From Caldisericia bacterium (GTDB lineage: Bacteria > Caldisericota > Caldisericia > B22-G15): 64,000 bases of DNA. The DNA lies in the NCBI GenBank assembly GCA_030018355.1, contig JASEFN010000001.1:186001-250000 (forward strand), given 5' to 3'. The first letter of the stretch is position 1. Each line of letters opens with the position of its first letter. Under the pieces are notes generated by a model. The model made no database searches. It saw nothing but the letters and a program-made list of their open reading frames with translations, and was not told the origin of the DNA. A program made the position numbers and the translations under genes. Shown in pieces: positions 8,259 through 16,687 of the stretch.

Positions 8259-9590
8259 ATGAAAGCAATAAGAAATATAAACATTTTTACGGGTGGAGAA
8301 TCGCCAAAATTTATTAAGAATGGGTCGATTATTTTTAATGATAAGATTGTAAAAATATTGGAAAAAGACGATGATTTAAAAAAGTTTGATGTTGAAATAA
8401 TAGATGGTAAAGGAAAATTATTGATTCCTGGTATGATAATTTCTCATGATCATCTTTATTCTTCTCTTGCAAGAGGAATTGGACTTAAAGATAGTTCACC
8501 TAGAAATTTTTATGAAATACTTGATAAATTATGGTGGAAACTTGATTTAGCCCTAGACAGAGAATCGGTTTATTATTCTGCATTAATTGGTCTTATTGAT
8601 GCAATTAAGAATGGGGTTACATCAATAATAGATCATCACGCAAGTTTTGGATATATTAAAAATAGTTTAGACGAAATTGAAAATGCCCAAAACCAAATTA
8701 AAATAAGAGTTTCAACTTGCTTTGAAGTATCAGATAGATGGGGTGAGGAAAAAGCAAAAGAAAGTATCGAAGAAAATTTAAGATTTATTGAAAAACATAA
8801 AAAAAGAGCCAATAAATTTATTGTTCCAACCTTTGGGCTTCACGCTCTCTTTACACTAAGTGAGGAAACACTTAAAATGTGTAGTGAAATTGTTAAAGAA
8901 TATCAAATACCAATTCATGTTCATCTTTCTGAAGATAGATTTGATAGAGATTATAATATAAAATTTTTTGGTCTCTCACCAGTTGAAAGATTATACAAAG
9001 AGAATATGTTAAATGATAAAACCCTTCTTATTCATTGTGTACATATTGATGAAAAGGATAGAAATTTAATTAAAGAGAGAAATTCAATTGTTATTCATAA
9101 TCCTGAATCAAATATGAATAATGCTGTTGGTTTACCAGATATTTTTTCTTTACTAAAAAGGGGAGTTCTTGTTGGTCTTGGAACAGATGGATTCACGCAT
9201 GATATGTTTAGAGAAACTCAAGTTTTATATATTGCTCATAAACATGATAAAAAAGATTCAAACATAGGATTTTTTGAATCTTATAAACTACTTTTCGAAA
9301 ATAATCCAAAAATTGTATCTTCTATTTTTGATGAAAAAGTTGGTGAAATAAAAGAGGGTTTTGTAAGTGATTTTGTTATTTTAGATTACACCCCTCCAAC
9401 ACCATTAAATGAAAATAACTTTTTTGGCCATTTTATTTTTGGAATGTCAAGTAAGTTTGTAACTCATGTTTTTGTAAATGGAGAGTTAATAGTTAAAGAC
9501 AGGGAGATTTTAGGTATTGATGAAGAAAAAATTTTTGAAGAGAGTAGAAAGATAACTCAAAGACTTTGGGAAAGGTTTGAATCTATCTAA
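8259..9590 (+). CDS. ssnA: Putative aminohydrolase SsnA
   Basis: This 443-residue amidohydrolase is of the cytosine deaminase-like superfamily. The first metal-binding histidines are in SHDHLYSSLARG (HxH near residue 63). SIIDHHASF, IPIHVHLSEDRFD and VGLGTDGFTHDM supply the later metal ligands and the conserved aspartate. LWWKLDLALDRESVYYSAL is typical of SsnA, which in other bacteria often sits near selenium-dependent or purine-catabolic hydrolases. The real substrate is not established. SD GGAGG lies about 7 bases before the ATG. A DUF401 permease starts with no gap after the stop codon. Confidence 0.88.
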   Translation: MKAIRNINIFTGGESPKFIKNGSIIFNDKIVKILEKDDDLKKFDVEIIDGKGKLLIPGMIISHDHLYSSLARGIGLKDSSPRNFYEILDKLWWKLDLALDRESVYYSALIGLIDAIKNGVTSIIDHHASFGYIKNSLDEIENAQNQIKIRVSTCFEVSDRWGEEKAKESIEENLRFIEKHKKRANKFIVPTFGLHALFTLSEETLKMCSEIVKEYQIPIHVHLSEDRFDRDYNIKFFGLSPVERLYKENMLNDKTLLIHCVHIDEKDRNLIKERNSIVIHNPESNMNNAVGLPDIFSLLKRGVLVGLGTDGFTHDMFRETQVLYIAHKHDKKDSNIGFFESYKLLFENNPKIVSSIFDEKVGEIKEGFVSDFVILDYTPPTPLNENNFFGHFIFGMSSKFVTHVFVNGELIVKDREILGIDEEKIFEESRKITQRLWERFESI

Positions 9591-10799
9591 ATGGTCATTT
9601 TAAAAATTGCTTTATCGTTCGCAATAATTGTTTTTCTTATACAAAAGAAGGTTAAACCAGGACTTTCACTTATATTAGGTGCAACTTTACTTGGTATATT
9701 ATACCCTTTTAAACCAACTTTATTAATAAAAAGTTTTTATAGTGCAATAATATTAAAAGATACAATTGAATTAATAATAACTTTAATTTTAATTTATCTT
9801 CTCTCATATTTACTTCAAGGAAAAGAAATATTGTCAAAAATGATTAAAAATCTTAACTCACTATTTCCAAAAAGAAAAGTAACTATTTTTCTCTCATCTA
9901 TGCTGATAGGTCTTTTGCCAATGCCAGGTGGTGCTCTTTTTTCTGCTCCTCTTGTAGATAGTTTAACAAAAGATATAAATACAACTAATGAAAGAAAAGC
10001 ATATATGAACTATTGGTTTAGACATGTCCTTGAAGGTGCTTTTCCAACATATCCAGGTATAATTCTTGCTGCAAAATTTTTAAATGTATCAATTAGAAGC
10101 GCTCTTCTTGCTCATATTTTTATTCCATTTGTACTTGTTTTTGTTGGTATATTTATAGGATTTAAAGGAATTTCAATACCACAAAACAAAAGTGAAGACG
10201 GAAATTTTAAAGATTTTTTGAAATATTTTTCTCCAATTTTATTAATATTAATTCTTATTTTTGTTTTTAATCTTGAAGTAGTTTATGCTATTTTGGTTTC
10301 TCTTACTCTTTCAATTTTATTTTTAAAACCAAGTAAAATCCAGTTTTTAGATTATATAAAAAAATCAATTAATTTAGATAACATACTTTTACCAATAGGA
10401 GTATATTTTTTTAGAAATCTTTTATCATTAGGAATTGCAAAAGATGTTTCAAATTCATTAATGCTTCTTGCAATTCCATCAATTCTTTTAATATTTTTTA
10501 TGCCATTCTTAAGTGCATTTCTTACAGGACTAACATCAATGGGAGTCGCAATTTCATATCCAATAATTCTAAATCTCTTTTACCCAAAAGGGGCTCTTTC
10601 TTTTGCATTAATGGGTCTTGCTTATAGTGGTGCAGTTTGTGGAATTCTTTTTTCTCCACTTCATCTCTGCTTAATAGTTACAATAAATTATTTCAAGTGT
10701 GAATTATCAAAAATATATAAAAATTTGACTCTTTCAGTATCTTTATCTTCTTTTATTTTAATATTAATTTATTTTCTTCTTTTTAAATTAAATATTTAG
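9591..10799 (+). CDS. DUF401 (COG1906) family membrane transporter
   Basis: This 402-residue polytopic membrane protein has about ten hydrophobic segments. The family landmark LLPMPGGALFSAPLVD is near residues 105-120, followed by MNYWFRHVLEGAFPTYPG. A second half-like repeat contains LTGLTSMGVAISYPIIL and GAVCGILFSPLHLCL. DUF401 resembles gluconate/organic-acid ion-transporter folds; no substrate is known. Its ATG directly follows the ssnA stop, so the two are one operon, and it may import the SsnA substrate or export its product. It ends overlapping the convergent surface-protein gene by 4 bases. Confidence 0.82.
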   Translation: MVILKIALSFAIIVFLIQKKVKPGLSLILGATLLGILYPFKPTLLIKSFYSAIILKDTIELIITLILIYLLSYLLQGKEILSKMIKNLNSLFPKRKVTIFLSSMLIGLLPMPGGALFSAPLVDSLTKDINTTNERKAYMNYWFRHVLEGAFPTYPGIILAAKFLNVSIRSALLAHIFIPFVLVFVGIFIGFKGISIPQNKSEDGNFKDFLKYFSPILLILILIFVFNLEVVYAILVSLTLSILFLKPSKIQFLDYIKKSINLDNILLPIGVYFFRNLLSLGIAKDVSNSLMLLAIPSILLIFFMPFLSAFLTGLTSMGVAISYPIILNLFYPKGALSFALMGLAYSGAVCGILFSPLHLCLIVTINYFKCELSKIYKNLTLSVSLSSFILILIYFLLFKLNI

Positions 10800-13700
10800 G
10801 GAATACTAAAACCTGAATCTTCAATTTCAATTTCAACTTCTTTTAAATCTCCAAACAAAAAGGGAATTGAAACTTTTATCCTATCCCCACTTTTTAAAAT
10901 TTTTATAATAGAATTTTCCTTTTCAATAAAAATGGGCAAAATCCTTGGTCCTATTTTTATATCTTTTAACTTCTGAGGATTGATTAAAATATGAGGGATT
11001 GTTGCTTCAAGAATATATTTGTAAGCCCAATGATTTTTATTCAAATCCACAAATTTATTAATATCCCCAAAATTACCACCTCTTCCAACTGCTTTAAGAA
11101 TCATTGTTATAAATTCTGCCCTTGTAACTTTCTTTTCACCTCTAAAAGTTTTATCTTGATAACCAGAAATTATTCCACTTTTATAAACTGCACCAATAAT
11201 TCCCTTTGCCCAGTAAGAAGAAGGTATGTCAATGAAATAATTACCATAATCTTCGTTTAAAGAAAGAATTTTAAAAATAATTGCAGCTGCTTCAGATCTT
11301 TTAAGTGGCTCCTCAGGTTTAAATGTTCCATCCTTATATCCACTCATTAAACCATTTGATATAACATTTAAAATATAATCTTTACCCCAGTACCCATCTT
11401 TTACATCTTTTGGTAAATTTAATGAATCATATCTACTTAGTAGAAATGTATTTGATAAAATTACAGCAACTTCTACTCTTTTTATAGGATTATCTGGTTT
11501 AAAAGTGCCATCTGGATATCCTGAAATAATTGGATTATGGAAAATTTTTAGGCATTTTATTAAAATATCCTTCTTTATAACCATCTCATCAAGGTAAAAT
11601 TCAAAAGTGGTTGTTGTATCACAAGTAGATATAGATTTAAATTCTAAATTTATTTTTAATTCCTCATTTATTCCAATTTTATCTATTTTTATCTCAACAA
11701 TATTCTCTTTTGTATAATATTCTCCTAAAATTTTAAAATCTTTTGGAACTTTTATTTTAAGAATCTTTTCTTTTGCTTCTTTTGTTCCACTATTATTAAT
11801 AATTATGTTAAAAATTATATTTGAATATAAATAAACCTCATCTTTACTTTCAACTCTCATTGAAAGTTTTGGCTCACCTTCTCCTTTAATAAAAATATCG
11901 ATCTCCTTCTTAACATTTGTTGTCTCACTTATATATTGAAGGCTCATCTTTTCTTTTTTATCAAAAATAGTTTCTTTTACTTTAAATTCAATATTTATGT
12001 TAAAACTCTCATTTTCTTTTATTGAATCAAAATTTAGATAAAAAATACTTTCTTCTCTTTTAAATTGACCTAGATTTGAAGAAAGATATTCTAAAGAATT
12101 TGGAATTGATATTTTAACAGAAACATTTTTATCAGGATAATTACCAATATTTTTAATTAAAAAGTTCAAATTAAATGTTGAATTTGAATTTATATTAAGA
12201 GTTTGTGGTAAATCTATAACAATTTGAGGCTTTCCAGTAATAACCAATTCAGTAGGCTCATCTAAAATAAAACTCGAGGGAATTTCATCATCTATTCCAT
12301 CTTTATCACTTTTTTCAATTATTCTTAATTTTCCATAAATATTATACTCAATCTCTCCTTGAAGGGAATATTTTGAATTTACTAAAATGTTTTCTCCTAT
12401 TAAAAAAGAAAATTTAATAAACTCACTTGAATTTTTACCCACCTTTATATTTTCAACTAATATTAAATTGTCTTCGATTTTATAAATGGATCCTTTTGGA
12501 TTTGATAGAACTTTTATATCTTTAAACTCCTTAGGAATTTTTATTTTATATATTACATTATCAATATCTTCATCTCCTTTATTTTTAATCTCTGCCAAAA
12601 ACTCCACATTTTCTCCTTTTTCTCCTTGTGTTGTTCTTTTTAAAATAAGATCTAGAAAAGGAGCCCTTTTTTCAACAAGAACTTTTTGAAATTCAGAGGT
12701 GTTTAATTTAGTATCAGTAAATGTTGTAAGAATATACTTTCCAAGGAGATTTTCATCTGTTAAAACAAAAAAGATCTCTTCATTTTTTTCAATTTTTTTA
12801 TCTCCTAAAAAGTTGTAAGAATTTTTACCTAAAATATCTGAAGAAAAAATTTCAATTTTTCCATTTTTATCACTTTTAATCCAAAGAAGAAGACTTTTCC
12901 CAAAAATTTTACAAAAAGAAATTTCTATAGGAGTTATATCTTCGTTTCCTCCATTTAAAATTATATTTTCGTCATTATCTATAAAAATATTTTTTGAAAA
13001 ACTATTGTATTTATTACTTTTATCTTCAAAGAATATTCCTTTCTTATTTTTTTCAAATCTATTTTCATTTATTGAATTTTTTTCACAAGAATTAAAACAT
13101 CTTATTCCATATTCATTTTCTTTAAAAATATTTTTAAATATAAAATTATTTGAGGAAAAGAATTCAACATTTATACCATAACTATTTTTAATGAATTCAT
13201 TTGTGTAAATTCTTGATGCTGTTCCATAATAAAGATGTATTCCATTTAAATTATTTGAAAAAGAATTTTCAAAAATATCATTATTCTCTTGAAAACTATC
13301 TCTTAAAAAAATCCCGTCTTCATTTCCAATAAAAAAACTTTTAGAAATTTTATTTTTAGTTGAACTATAAAAAACTCTTATTCCTGTTTGATTGTTTAAT
13401 ATATTTGAATTTTTAATCTCATTAGAGGATGAAAAATAAAATCTTATGCCAAAAGAACAATTTTCAATTTTAACACCATCAATTAGATTATAATTTGAAT
13501 AGTAAAGGTAAATACCATAATTTAAATTTTTAAATGTTGAGTTAAAAATTTTTATATTACTTGACTTAAAAAGATGAACTCCTGTGTCTCCTTTTTCAAT
13601 TGAAATATTTTTAATAACACCTCTTGTTGTTTCAACTCTAATGTAATCTTTATTTTTAAAATTTTTTAAATATAATCCAGAGATTTCAAATTCGCTCTTA

Positions 13701-14059
13701 AAAATAAAAAGAGAATCTGAAGTTAAAAAGGATGCATCAATTATAATAAGTGGTTTATCTTTTTCTAACTCTGGGGCTCTTTCATTTTGTGATAATCCGT
13801 CAATTATAATTTTCCTCTCTATTATTGGTAAATTGCTTCTTAACTCAATTGTCCAACCCTTCCCATTAAAATTTTTATCCTCCTTAGGAATATCAAATTT
13901 TATGGTTCCACCAAATTTATTTGCTTCTTCAATTGCCCATAAGAAAGAACCATCTCCTGATGGATTTGTATTTTTTACAACAAAAATATTTTCTCCTTTA
14001 ACTAATTTTATTTGTAAAACCAAAAAAATTAAAATTAAAATAACAAAAATTTTCTTCAT
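10796..14059 (-). CDS. SLH-anchored surface protein with parallel beta-helix repeats
   Basis: This is a 1087-residue secreted protein. A signal peptide covers residues 1-22. An N-terminal domain of about 400 residues has many short repeats such as NLNGIHLYYGT and EYGIRCFNS, typical of NosD-like right-handed beta-helices. Two or three Ig-like DUF11/CARDB-type domains follow (about 450-820). Three SLH repeats come next (about 830-1020), each with the GY.D.TF core, as in ISGYPDGTFKPDNP, MSGYKDGTFKPEEP and ISGYQDKTFRGEKK. A short tail of about 50 residues ends it. The SLH repeats should bind secondary cell-wall polymer. Beta-helices suggest binding or cleavage of polysaccharide, but no catalytic residues are evident. 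SD AGGAGAG precedes the ATG. Confidence 0.88.
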   Translation of the reverse strand: MKKIFVILILIFLVLQIKLVKGENIFVVKNTNPSGDGSFLWAIEEANKFGGTIKFDIPKEDKNFNGKGWTIELRSNLPIIERKIIIDGLSQNERAPELEKDKPLIIIDASFLTSDSLFIFKSEFEISGLYLKNFKNKDYIRVETTRGVIKNISIEKGDTGVHLFKSSNIKIFNSTFKNLNYGIYLYYSNYNLIDGVKIENCSFGIRFYFSSSNEIKNSNILNNQTGIRVFYSSTKNKISKSFFIGNEDGIFLRDSFQENNDIFENSFSNNLNGIHLYYGTASRIYTNEFIKNSYGINVEFFSSNNFIFKNIFKENEYGIRCFNSCEKNSINENRFEKNKKGIFFEDKSNKYNSFSKNIFIDNDENIILNGGNEDITPIEISFCKIFGKSLLLWIKSDKNGKIEIFSSDILGKNSYNFLGDKKIEKNEEIFFVLTDENLLGKYILTTFTDTKLNTSEFQKVLVEKRAPFLDLILKRTTQGEKGENVEFLAEIKNKGDEDIDNVIYKIKIPKEFKDIKVLSNPKGSIYKIEDNLILVENIKVGKNSSEFIKFSFLIGENILVNSKYSLQGEIEYNIYGKLRIIEKSDKDGIDDEIPSSFILDEPTELVITGKPQIVIDLPQTLNINSNSTFNLNFLIKNIGNYPDKNVSVKISIPNSLEYLSSNLGQFKREESIFYLNFDSIKENESFNINIEFKVKETIFDKKEKMSLQYISETTNVKKEIDIFIKGEGEPKLSMRVESKDEVYLYSNIIFNIIINNSGTKEAKEKILKIKVPKDFKILGEYYTKENIVEIKIDKIGINEELKINLEFKSISTCDTTTTFEFYLDEMVIKKDILIKCLKIFHNPIISGYPDGTFKPDNPIKRVEVAVILSNTFLLSRYDSLNLPKDVKDGYWGKDYILNVISNGLMSGYKDGTFKPEEPLKRSEAAAIIFKILSLNEDYGNYFIDIPSSYWAKGIIGAVYKSGIISGYQDKTFRGEKKVTRAEFITMILKAVGRGGNFGDINKFVDLNKNHWAYKYILEATIPHILINPQKLKDIKIGPRILPIFIEKENSIIKILKSGDRIKVSIPFLFGDLKEVEIEIEDSGFSIP

Positions 14060-14121
14060 GCCTTAATCTCTCCTTTCTTTTTTACATAATTTATATTTTA
14101 CACTAACCCTAAAAATAAAAA

Positions 14122-14144
14122 AGCCCCGGATTCTCTCCGGGGCT
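14122..14144 (-). terminator. Intrinsic terminator of the cold-shock gene
   Basis: The 8-bp perfect stem AGCCCCGG/CCGGGGCT has a 7-base loop. On the minus strand it is followed by TTTTTTATTTTT. It lies 33 bases after the csp stop codon. Confidence 0.9.
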
Positions 14145-14176
14145 AATCTTTTAGAAACCTCTTAAATCCTTATCTA

Positions 14177-14383
14177 TTAAGAAAGTTTCCTAACATTCTT
14201 TGCCTGTGGTCCCTTTTTTCCTTCTTGTACTTCAAATTCAACTGCATCGCCCTCTTTTAATGTTTTGAAACCTGAACCCTCAATAGCGGTGTAATGTACA
14301 AAGACATCTTCACCACCATCATCTCTTGTAATAAACCCATAACCCTTTGAAGAGTCAAACCACTTTACTTTACCTTTAATCAT
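14177..14383 (-). CDS. csp: Cold-shock protein (CspA family)
   Basis: This 68-residue single cold-shock domain has both RNA-binding motifs: [11 protein letters not shown] (RNP1-like) and DVFVHYTAI (RNP2). The N-terminus IKGKVKWFD and the C-terminus GPQAKNV are family-standard. It is an RNA chaperone. SD AGGAGGAAG precedes the ATG. It has its own promoter, a short leader hairpin and its own terminator, so it is a single-gene transcript. G+C is higher than its neighbours, as expected for a highly expressed gene. Confidence 0.97.
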   Translation of the reverse strand: MIKGKVKWFDSSKGYGFITRDDGGEDVFVHYTAIEGSGFKTLKEGDAVEFEVQEGKKGPQAKNVRKLS

Positions 14384-14401
14384 GCTAATGCTTCCTCCTA
14401 A

Positions 14402-14431
14402 AAATCGTTTAGTACCTTTAAGGCACGATTT
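14402..14431 (-). promoter_or_regulatory. 5' leader hairpin of the cold-shock mRNA
   Basis: AAATCGT (14402-14408) pairs with ACGATTT (14425-14431), and an inner CCTT/AAGG can extend the stem. The predicted start of transcription is at the 5' foot of this stem. The Shine-Dalgarno sequence lies immediately after it, leaving the ribosome site unpaired. Confidence 0.55.
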
Positions 14432-14432
14432 G

Positions 14433-14460
14433 AGTTTAACAGAAATTAATGTTTTGTCAA
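14433..14460 (-). promoter_or_regulatory. Promoter of the cold-shock gene
   Basis: Minus strand TTGACA (14455-14460) and TAAACT (14433-14438) are separated by 16 bases. The -35 overlaps the last codons of the UPF0316 gene upstream. Confidence 0.7.
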
Positions 14461-14967
14461 GTATGTAAATTTTCTCGCTCTTTTAGTTTCGAGTGTAAAA
14501 TAGAATGCATCTTTATCAATTTCTTTTATTAATCTTTCAAATTTTTTGATGTCTTTTCTTTTTAAAGTAACATAAAGTATATCTTTCTCACCCTTTAAAC
14601 CTTCTCCTTTAACATTTGTTACAATATAACCTTCGTCTCTTAAAAGTTTTATTATTTCTCCATCACATTTTGTTGGAATAACAATAAATGTCTCATAACC
14701 AATTCCGAGGTGTTCATCAATAAGCATTCCAATGTAATTACCAACTGCAAACCCAAGAGAATAAACAGAAAGATTTAAAAAGTTATCAAGATGTTCAAGA
14801 ACAAGGTTTAAACCAATAACATAAAGAATAGTTTCAAGAAATGATGTAATAAATGTTAGAAACTTTTCTCCTTTAATCATTAAAATTGTTCTAAAACTTG
14901 AAATTGTTATTCCAACAACTCTAATTAAAAAAATTATAATAGCAATCTTTATTACTTCAAAATTCAT
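14446..14967 (-). CDS. UPF0316/DUF5698-DUF2179 membrane protein
   Basis: This protein has 173 residues. Three hydrophobic segments (about residues 5-20, 35-60 and 65-85) with the conserved RTILMIKG and [15 protein letters not shown] motifs identify the UPF0316 family. A cytoplasmic DUF2179-like ferredoxin-fold domain follows (about 90-165). Related domains bind nucleotides or sense ligands in membrane-protein tails, but no function is established here. SD TTAGGAG lies before the ATG. Its promoter region faces the divergent gene starting near 15037. Confidence 0.88.
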   Translation of the reverse strand: MNFEVIKIAIIIFLIRVVGITISSFRTILMIKGEKFLTFITSFLETILYVIGLNLVLEHLDNFLNLSVYSLGFAVGNYIGMLIDEHLGIGYETFIVIPTKCDGEIIKLLRDEGYIVTNVKGEGLKGEKDILYVTLKRKDIKKFERLIKEIDKDAFYFTLETKRARKFTYLTKH

Positions 14968-15020
14968 ATAGATACTCCTAATATTAAATAATATAGATAT
15001 ATTTATACCATAATAAATGA

Positions 15021-15026
15021 TATAAT
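15021..15026 (+). promoter_or_regulatory. -10 box (TATAAT) for the small membrane-anchored hypothetical gene
   Basis: A consensus TATAAT overlaps the first in-frame ATG (15025), so that ATG cannot be the start. The next ATGs lie 4 and 10 bases downstream (15031 and 15037). Confidence 0.5.
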
Positions 15027-15036
15027 GTTAATGATT

Positions 15037-15480
15037 ATGAAAAAAATTATCATTTTAATCATTATTTTTATAATTTTTTATGTTTTTCTTTTCTTTTTAT
15101 CAAAGAATTTTGATAAAAATTATTTACTTGGTTGTGGATGGAAAGTGTATTTAAAAGAAAGTGAGAACACAATAAAAATTATAAAAGTTGGTGTATTAAA
15201 AGAAGGGGACGAGATTTTTGTTAAAAATGTAAAAATTTATCCTGAAACAAATGGAATCCTTTCTTTTGATTTAATAAAAGATTTAACTAAAATAAATCTT
15301 GAGACACCTTTTATAGATTTAATAAAAATTGTTTCAAAAAAAAGCGGCTTAATTTTAATAAAAGTTCAATTTGAAGAAAAGAAGTATGATTTTATAAATT
15401 ATCTTTTTGGACTTCCTATAAGAATAGATGAAATAAAAATAAAAGTTCCTTTAAATATTTTAGAAATTTCGATTGAGTAA
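15037..15480 (+). CDS. Hypothetical membrane-anchored protein
   Basis: I do not recognise this gene. From the ATG at 15037 it encodes 147 residues. One N-terminal hydrophobic segment (about residues 3-23) is followed by a soluble domain outside the membrane rich in beta-strand-like I/V/K alternation, including GVLKEGDEIFVKNVKIYP. There are no lipobox and no catalytic motifs, and the single cysteine is just past the membrane segment. ATGs at 15025 and 15031 are also in frame, but the -10 box overlaps the first. The adenosine-specific kinase gene follows after 16 bases with a good SD, so they may be cotranscribed. Confidence 0.65.
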   Translation: MKKIIILIIIFIIFYVFLFFLSKNFDKNYLLGCGWKVYLKESENTIKIIKVGVLKEGDEIFVKNVKIYPETNGILSFDLIKDLTKINLETPFIDLIKIVSKKSGLILIKVQFEEKKYDFINYLFGLPIRIDEIKIKVPLNILEISIE

Positions 15481-15496
15481 GGAGGTGTTATAGTTT

Positions 15497-15979
15497 ATGG
15501 AAATTAAAACAGTAAAAATTAATAATCCAGAAAATTTAAATGTAATAATTGGTCAATCGCACTTTATTAAAACAGTAGAAGATCTCTATGAAGCATTAAT
15601 TACGAGTTCTACATCAATTAAATTTGGAATTGCTTTTAATGAATCATCCGGCCCAAGACTTATTAGATTTGCTGGAAATGATGAATCATTAATTGAACTT
15701 GCAAAAGAGAATGCAATGAATATTGGTGCAGGCCATATATTTGTTATATTTCTTAAAGATGCTTATCCAATAAATGTCTTAAATAGAATAAAAATGGTTC
15801 AAGAAGTTGTAAGAATTTTTGTTGCAAGTGCGAATCCAATCGAAGTGATTATTGCTGAAACAGAGCAAGGAAGAGGAGTTTTGGGCGTAATTGATGGTGA
15901 AACGCCTTTAGGATTTGAAGGCGAAGAAGATAAAATAAAAAGAAAGGAATTTTTGAGAAAAATAGGATATAAATTATGA
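15497..15979 (+). CDS. Adenosine-specific kinase family protein (DUF355)
   Basis: This 160-residue protein matches the compact PF04008 family, first characterised from an archaeon as an adenosine-specific kinase. Family stretches are [51 protein letters not shown] and [29 protein letters not shown] lies 9 bases before the ATG. Its end overlaps the ATG of the Mth938-like gene by 4 bases. Whether adenosine phosphorylation is the physiological role is not certain. The family occurs mostly in archaea and thermophilic bacteria. Confidence 0.9.
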   Translation: MEIKTVKINNPENLNVIIGQSHFIKTVEDLYEALITSSTSIKFGIAFNESSGPRLIRFAGNDESLIELAKENAMNIGAGHIFVIFLKDAYPINVLNRIKMVQEVVRIFVASANPIEVIIAETEQGRGVLGVIDGETPLGFEGEEDKIKRKEFLRKIGYKL

Positions 15980-16314
15980 AAATTGAGAGTTATGAATTTG
16001 GAAGAATTATAATAGACGGAAAAGAGTACACAAGAGATCTTATTATATTAGGAGATAAAATAATTTCAAATTGGTGGAGAGAGGAGGGTCATTTTCTTCA
16101 AATAGTTGATGCCTTATATGTTTTCGAATTTAAACCTGAGGTTTTAATAATTGGTACTGGTGCTAATGGATTAATGAAAGTCAGTGATGATTTAATTAAA
16201 AAACTTCAAGAAGAAAAAATTGATTACTATATTTTAAAAACAAAAGATGCAGTAAAAAAGTTTAATGAAATTGAAAACAAAAAGAAAGCTGCTCTCTTTC
16301 ATTTAACCTGTTAA
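15976..16314 (+). CDS. Mth938-like domain protein
   Basis: This protein has 112 residues and matches the Mth938/NDUFAF3-like fold. It has an N-terminal beta segment with [18 protein letters not shown], a W.R..GH patch (WWREEGHFL), the glycine-rich core [14 protein letters not shown] and an AVKKFNEIE helix. Function in bacteria is unknown; eukaryotic relatives assist complex I assembly. The ATG overlaps the kinase stop codon, indicating cotranslation. A single cysteine is the last residue. Confidence 0.85.
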   Translation: MKIESYEFGRIIIDGKEYTRDLIILGDKIISNWWREEGHFLQIVDALYVFEFKPEVLIIGTGANGLMKVSDDLIKKLQEEKIDYYILKTKDAVKKFNEIENKKKAALFHLTC

Positions 16315-16379
16315 TTTGAAAAAGTTATTAAAAAATGGATAATTAAATTAGAAGATAAAATAAAAAGGAGGTGAGGAAA

Positions 16380-16676
16380 ATGTATTATATTATTTATAAG
16401 GACAAATTAAGAGAAGGAAAAACAATTGATGATTTTAAAGCATGGCTTAATGAATTTATGCCTATTCAAAGAGAATGGGGAGCAAAAGATTATGATATCT
16501 ATAAACCACTTTATGGTGAAGCAAACATTTTTTATGTAAGATATACAGTTGAATCTCTTGATAGATGGAAAAAGGGGTTAGAATCTGAAATGGGTAAAGC
16601 ACTTATTGAAGCAATAAGTAAAATAATTGATATTGCTCATGTTGAAGTTGAGGTGATGGAGAAAATAGAGATATAA
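16380..16676 (+). CDS. Hypothetical small alpha/beta protein
   Basis: This 98-residue protein is unrecognised. The strand-helix-strand pattern MYYIIYKD, then an amphipathic helix with LNEFMPIQREWGA, then IFYVRYTVESLDRWKKGL suggests a ferredoxin-like dimeric alpha/beta barrel, as in NIPSNAP or ABM-type small proteins. I chose the ATG at 16380 because a full-match SD (AGGAGGTGA) lies 8 bases upstream; a GTG at 16371 would overlap that SD. It sits between the Mth938-like gene and pyrG, and the pyrG promoter lies inside its end. Confidence 0.65.
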   Translation: MYYIIYKDKLREGKTIDDFKAWLNEFMPIQREWGAKDYDIYKPLYGEANIFYVRYTVESLDRWKKGLESEMGKALIEAISKIIDIAHVEVEVMEKIEI

Positions 16677-16677
16677 T
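16648..16677 (+). promoter_or_regulatory. Promoter of pyrG, leaderless type
   Basis: TATAAT (16672-16677) is preceded 18 bases upstream by TTGAGG (16648-16653), which lies inside the preceding gene. The pyrG ATG is 10 bases after the -10 box and has no Shine-Dalgarno sequence. Confidence 0.6.
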
Positions 16678-16687
16678 ATAAAAATAT

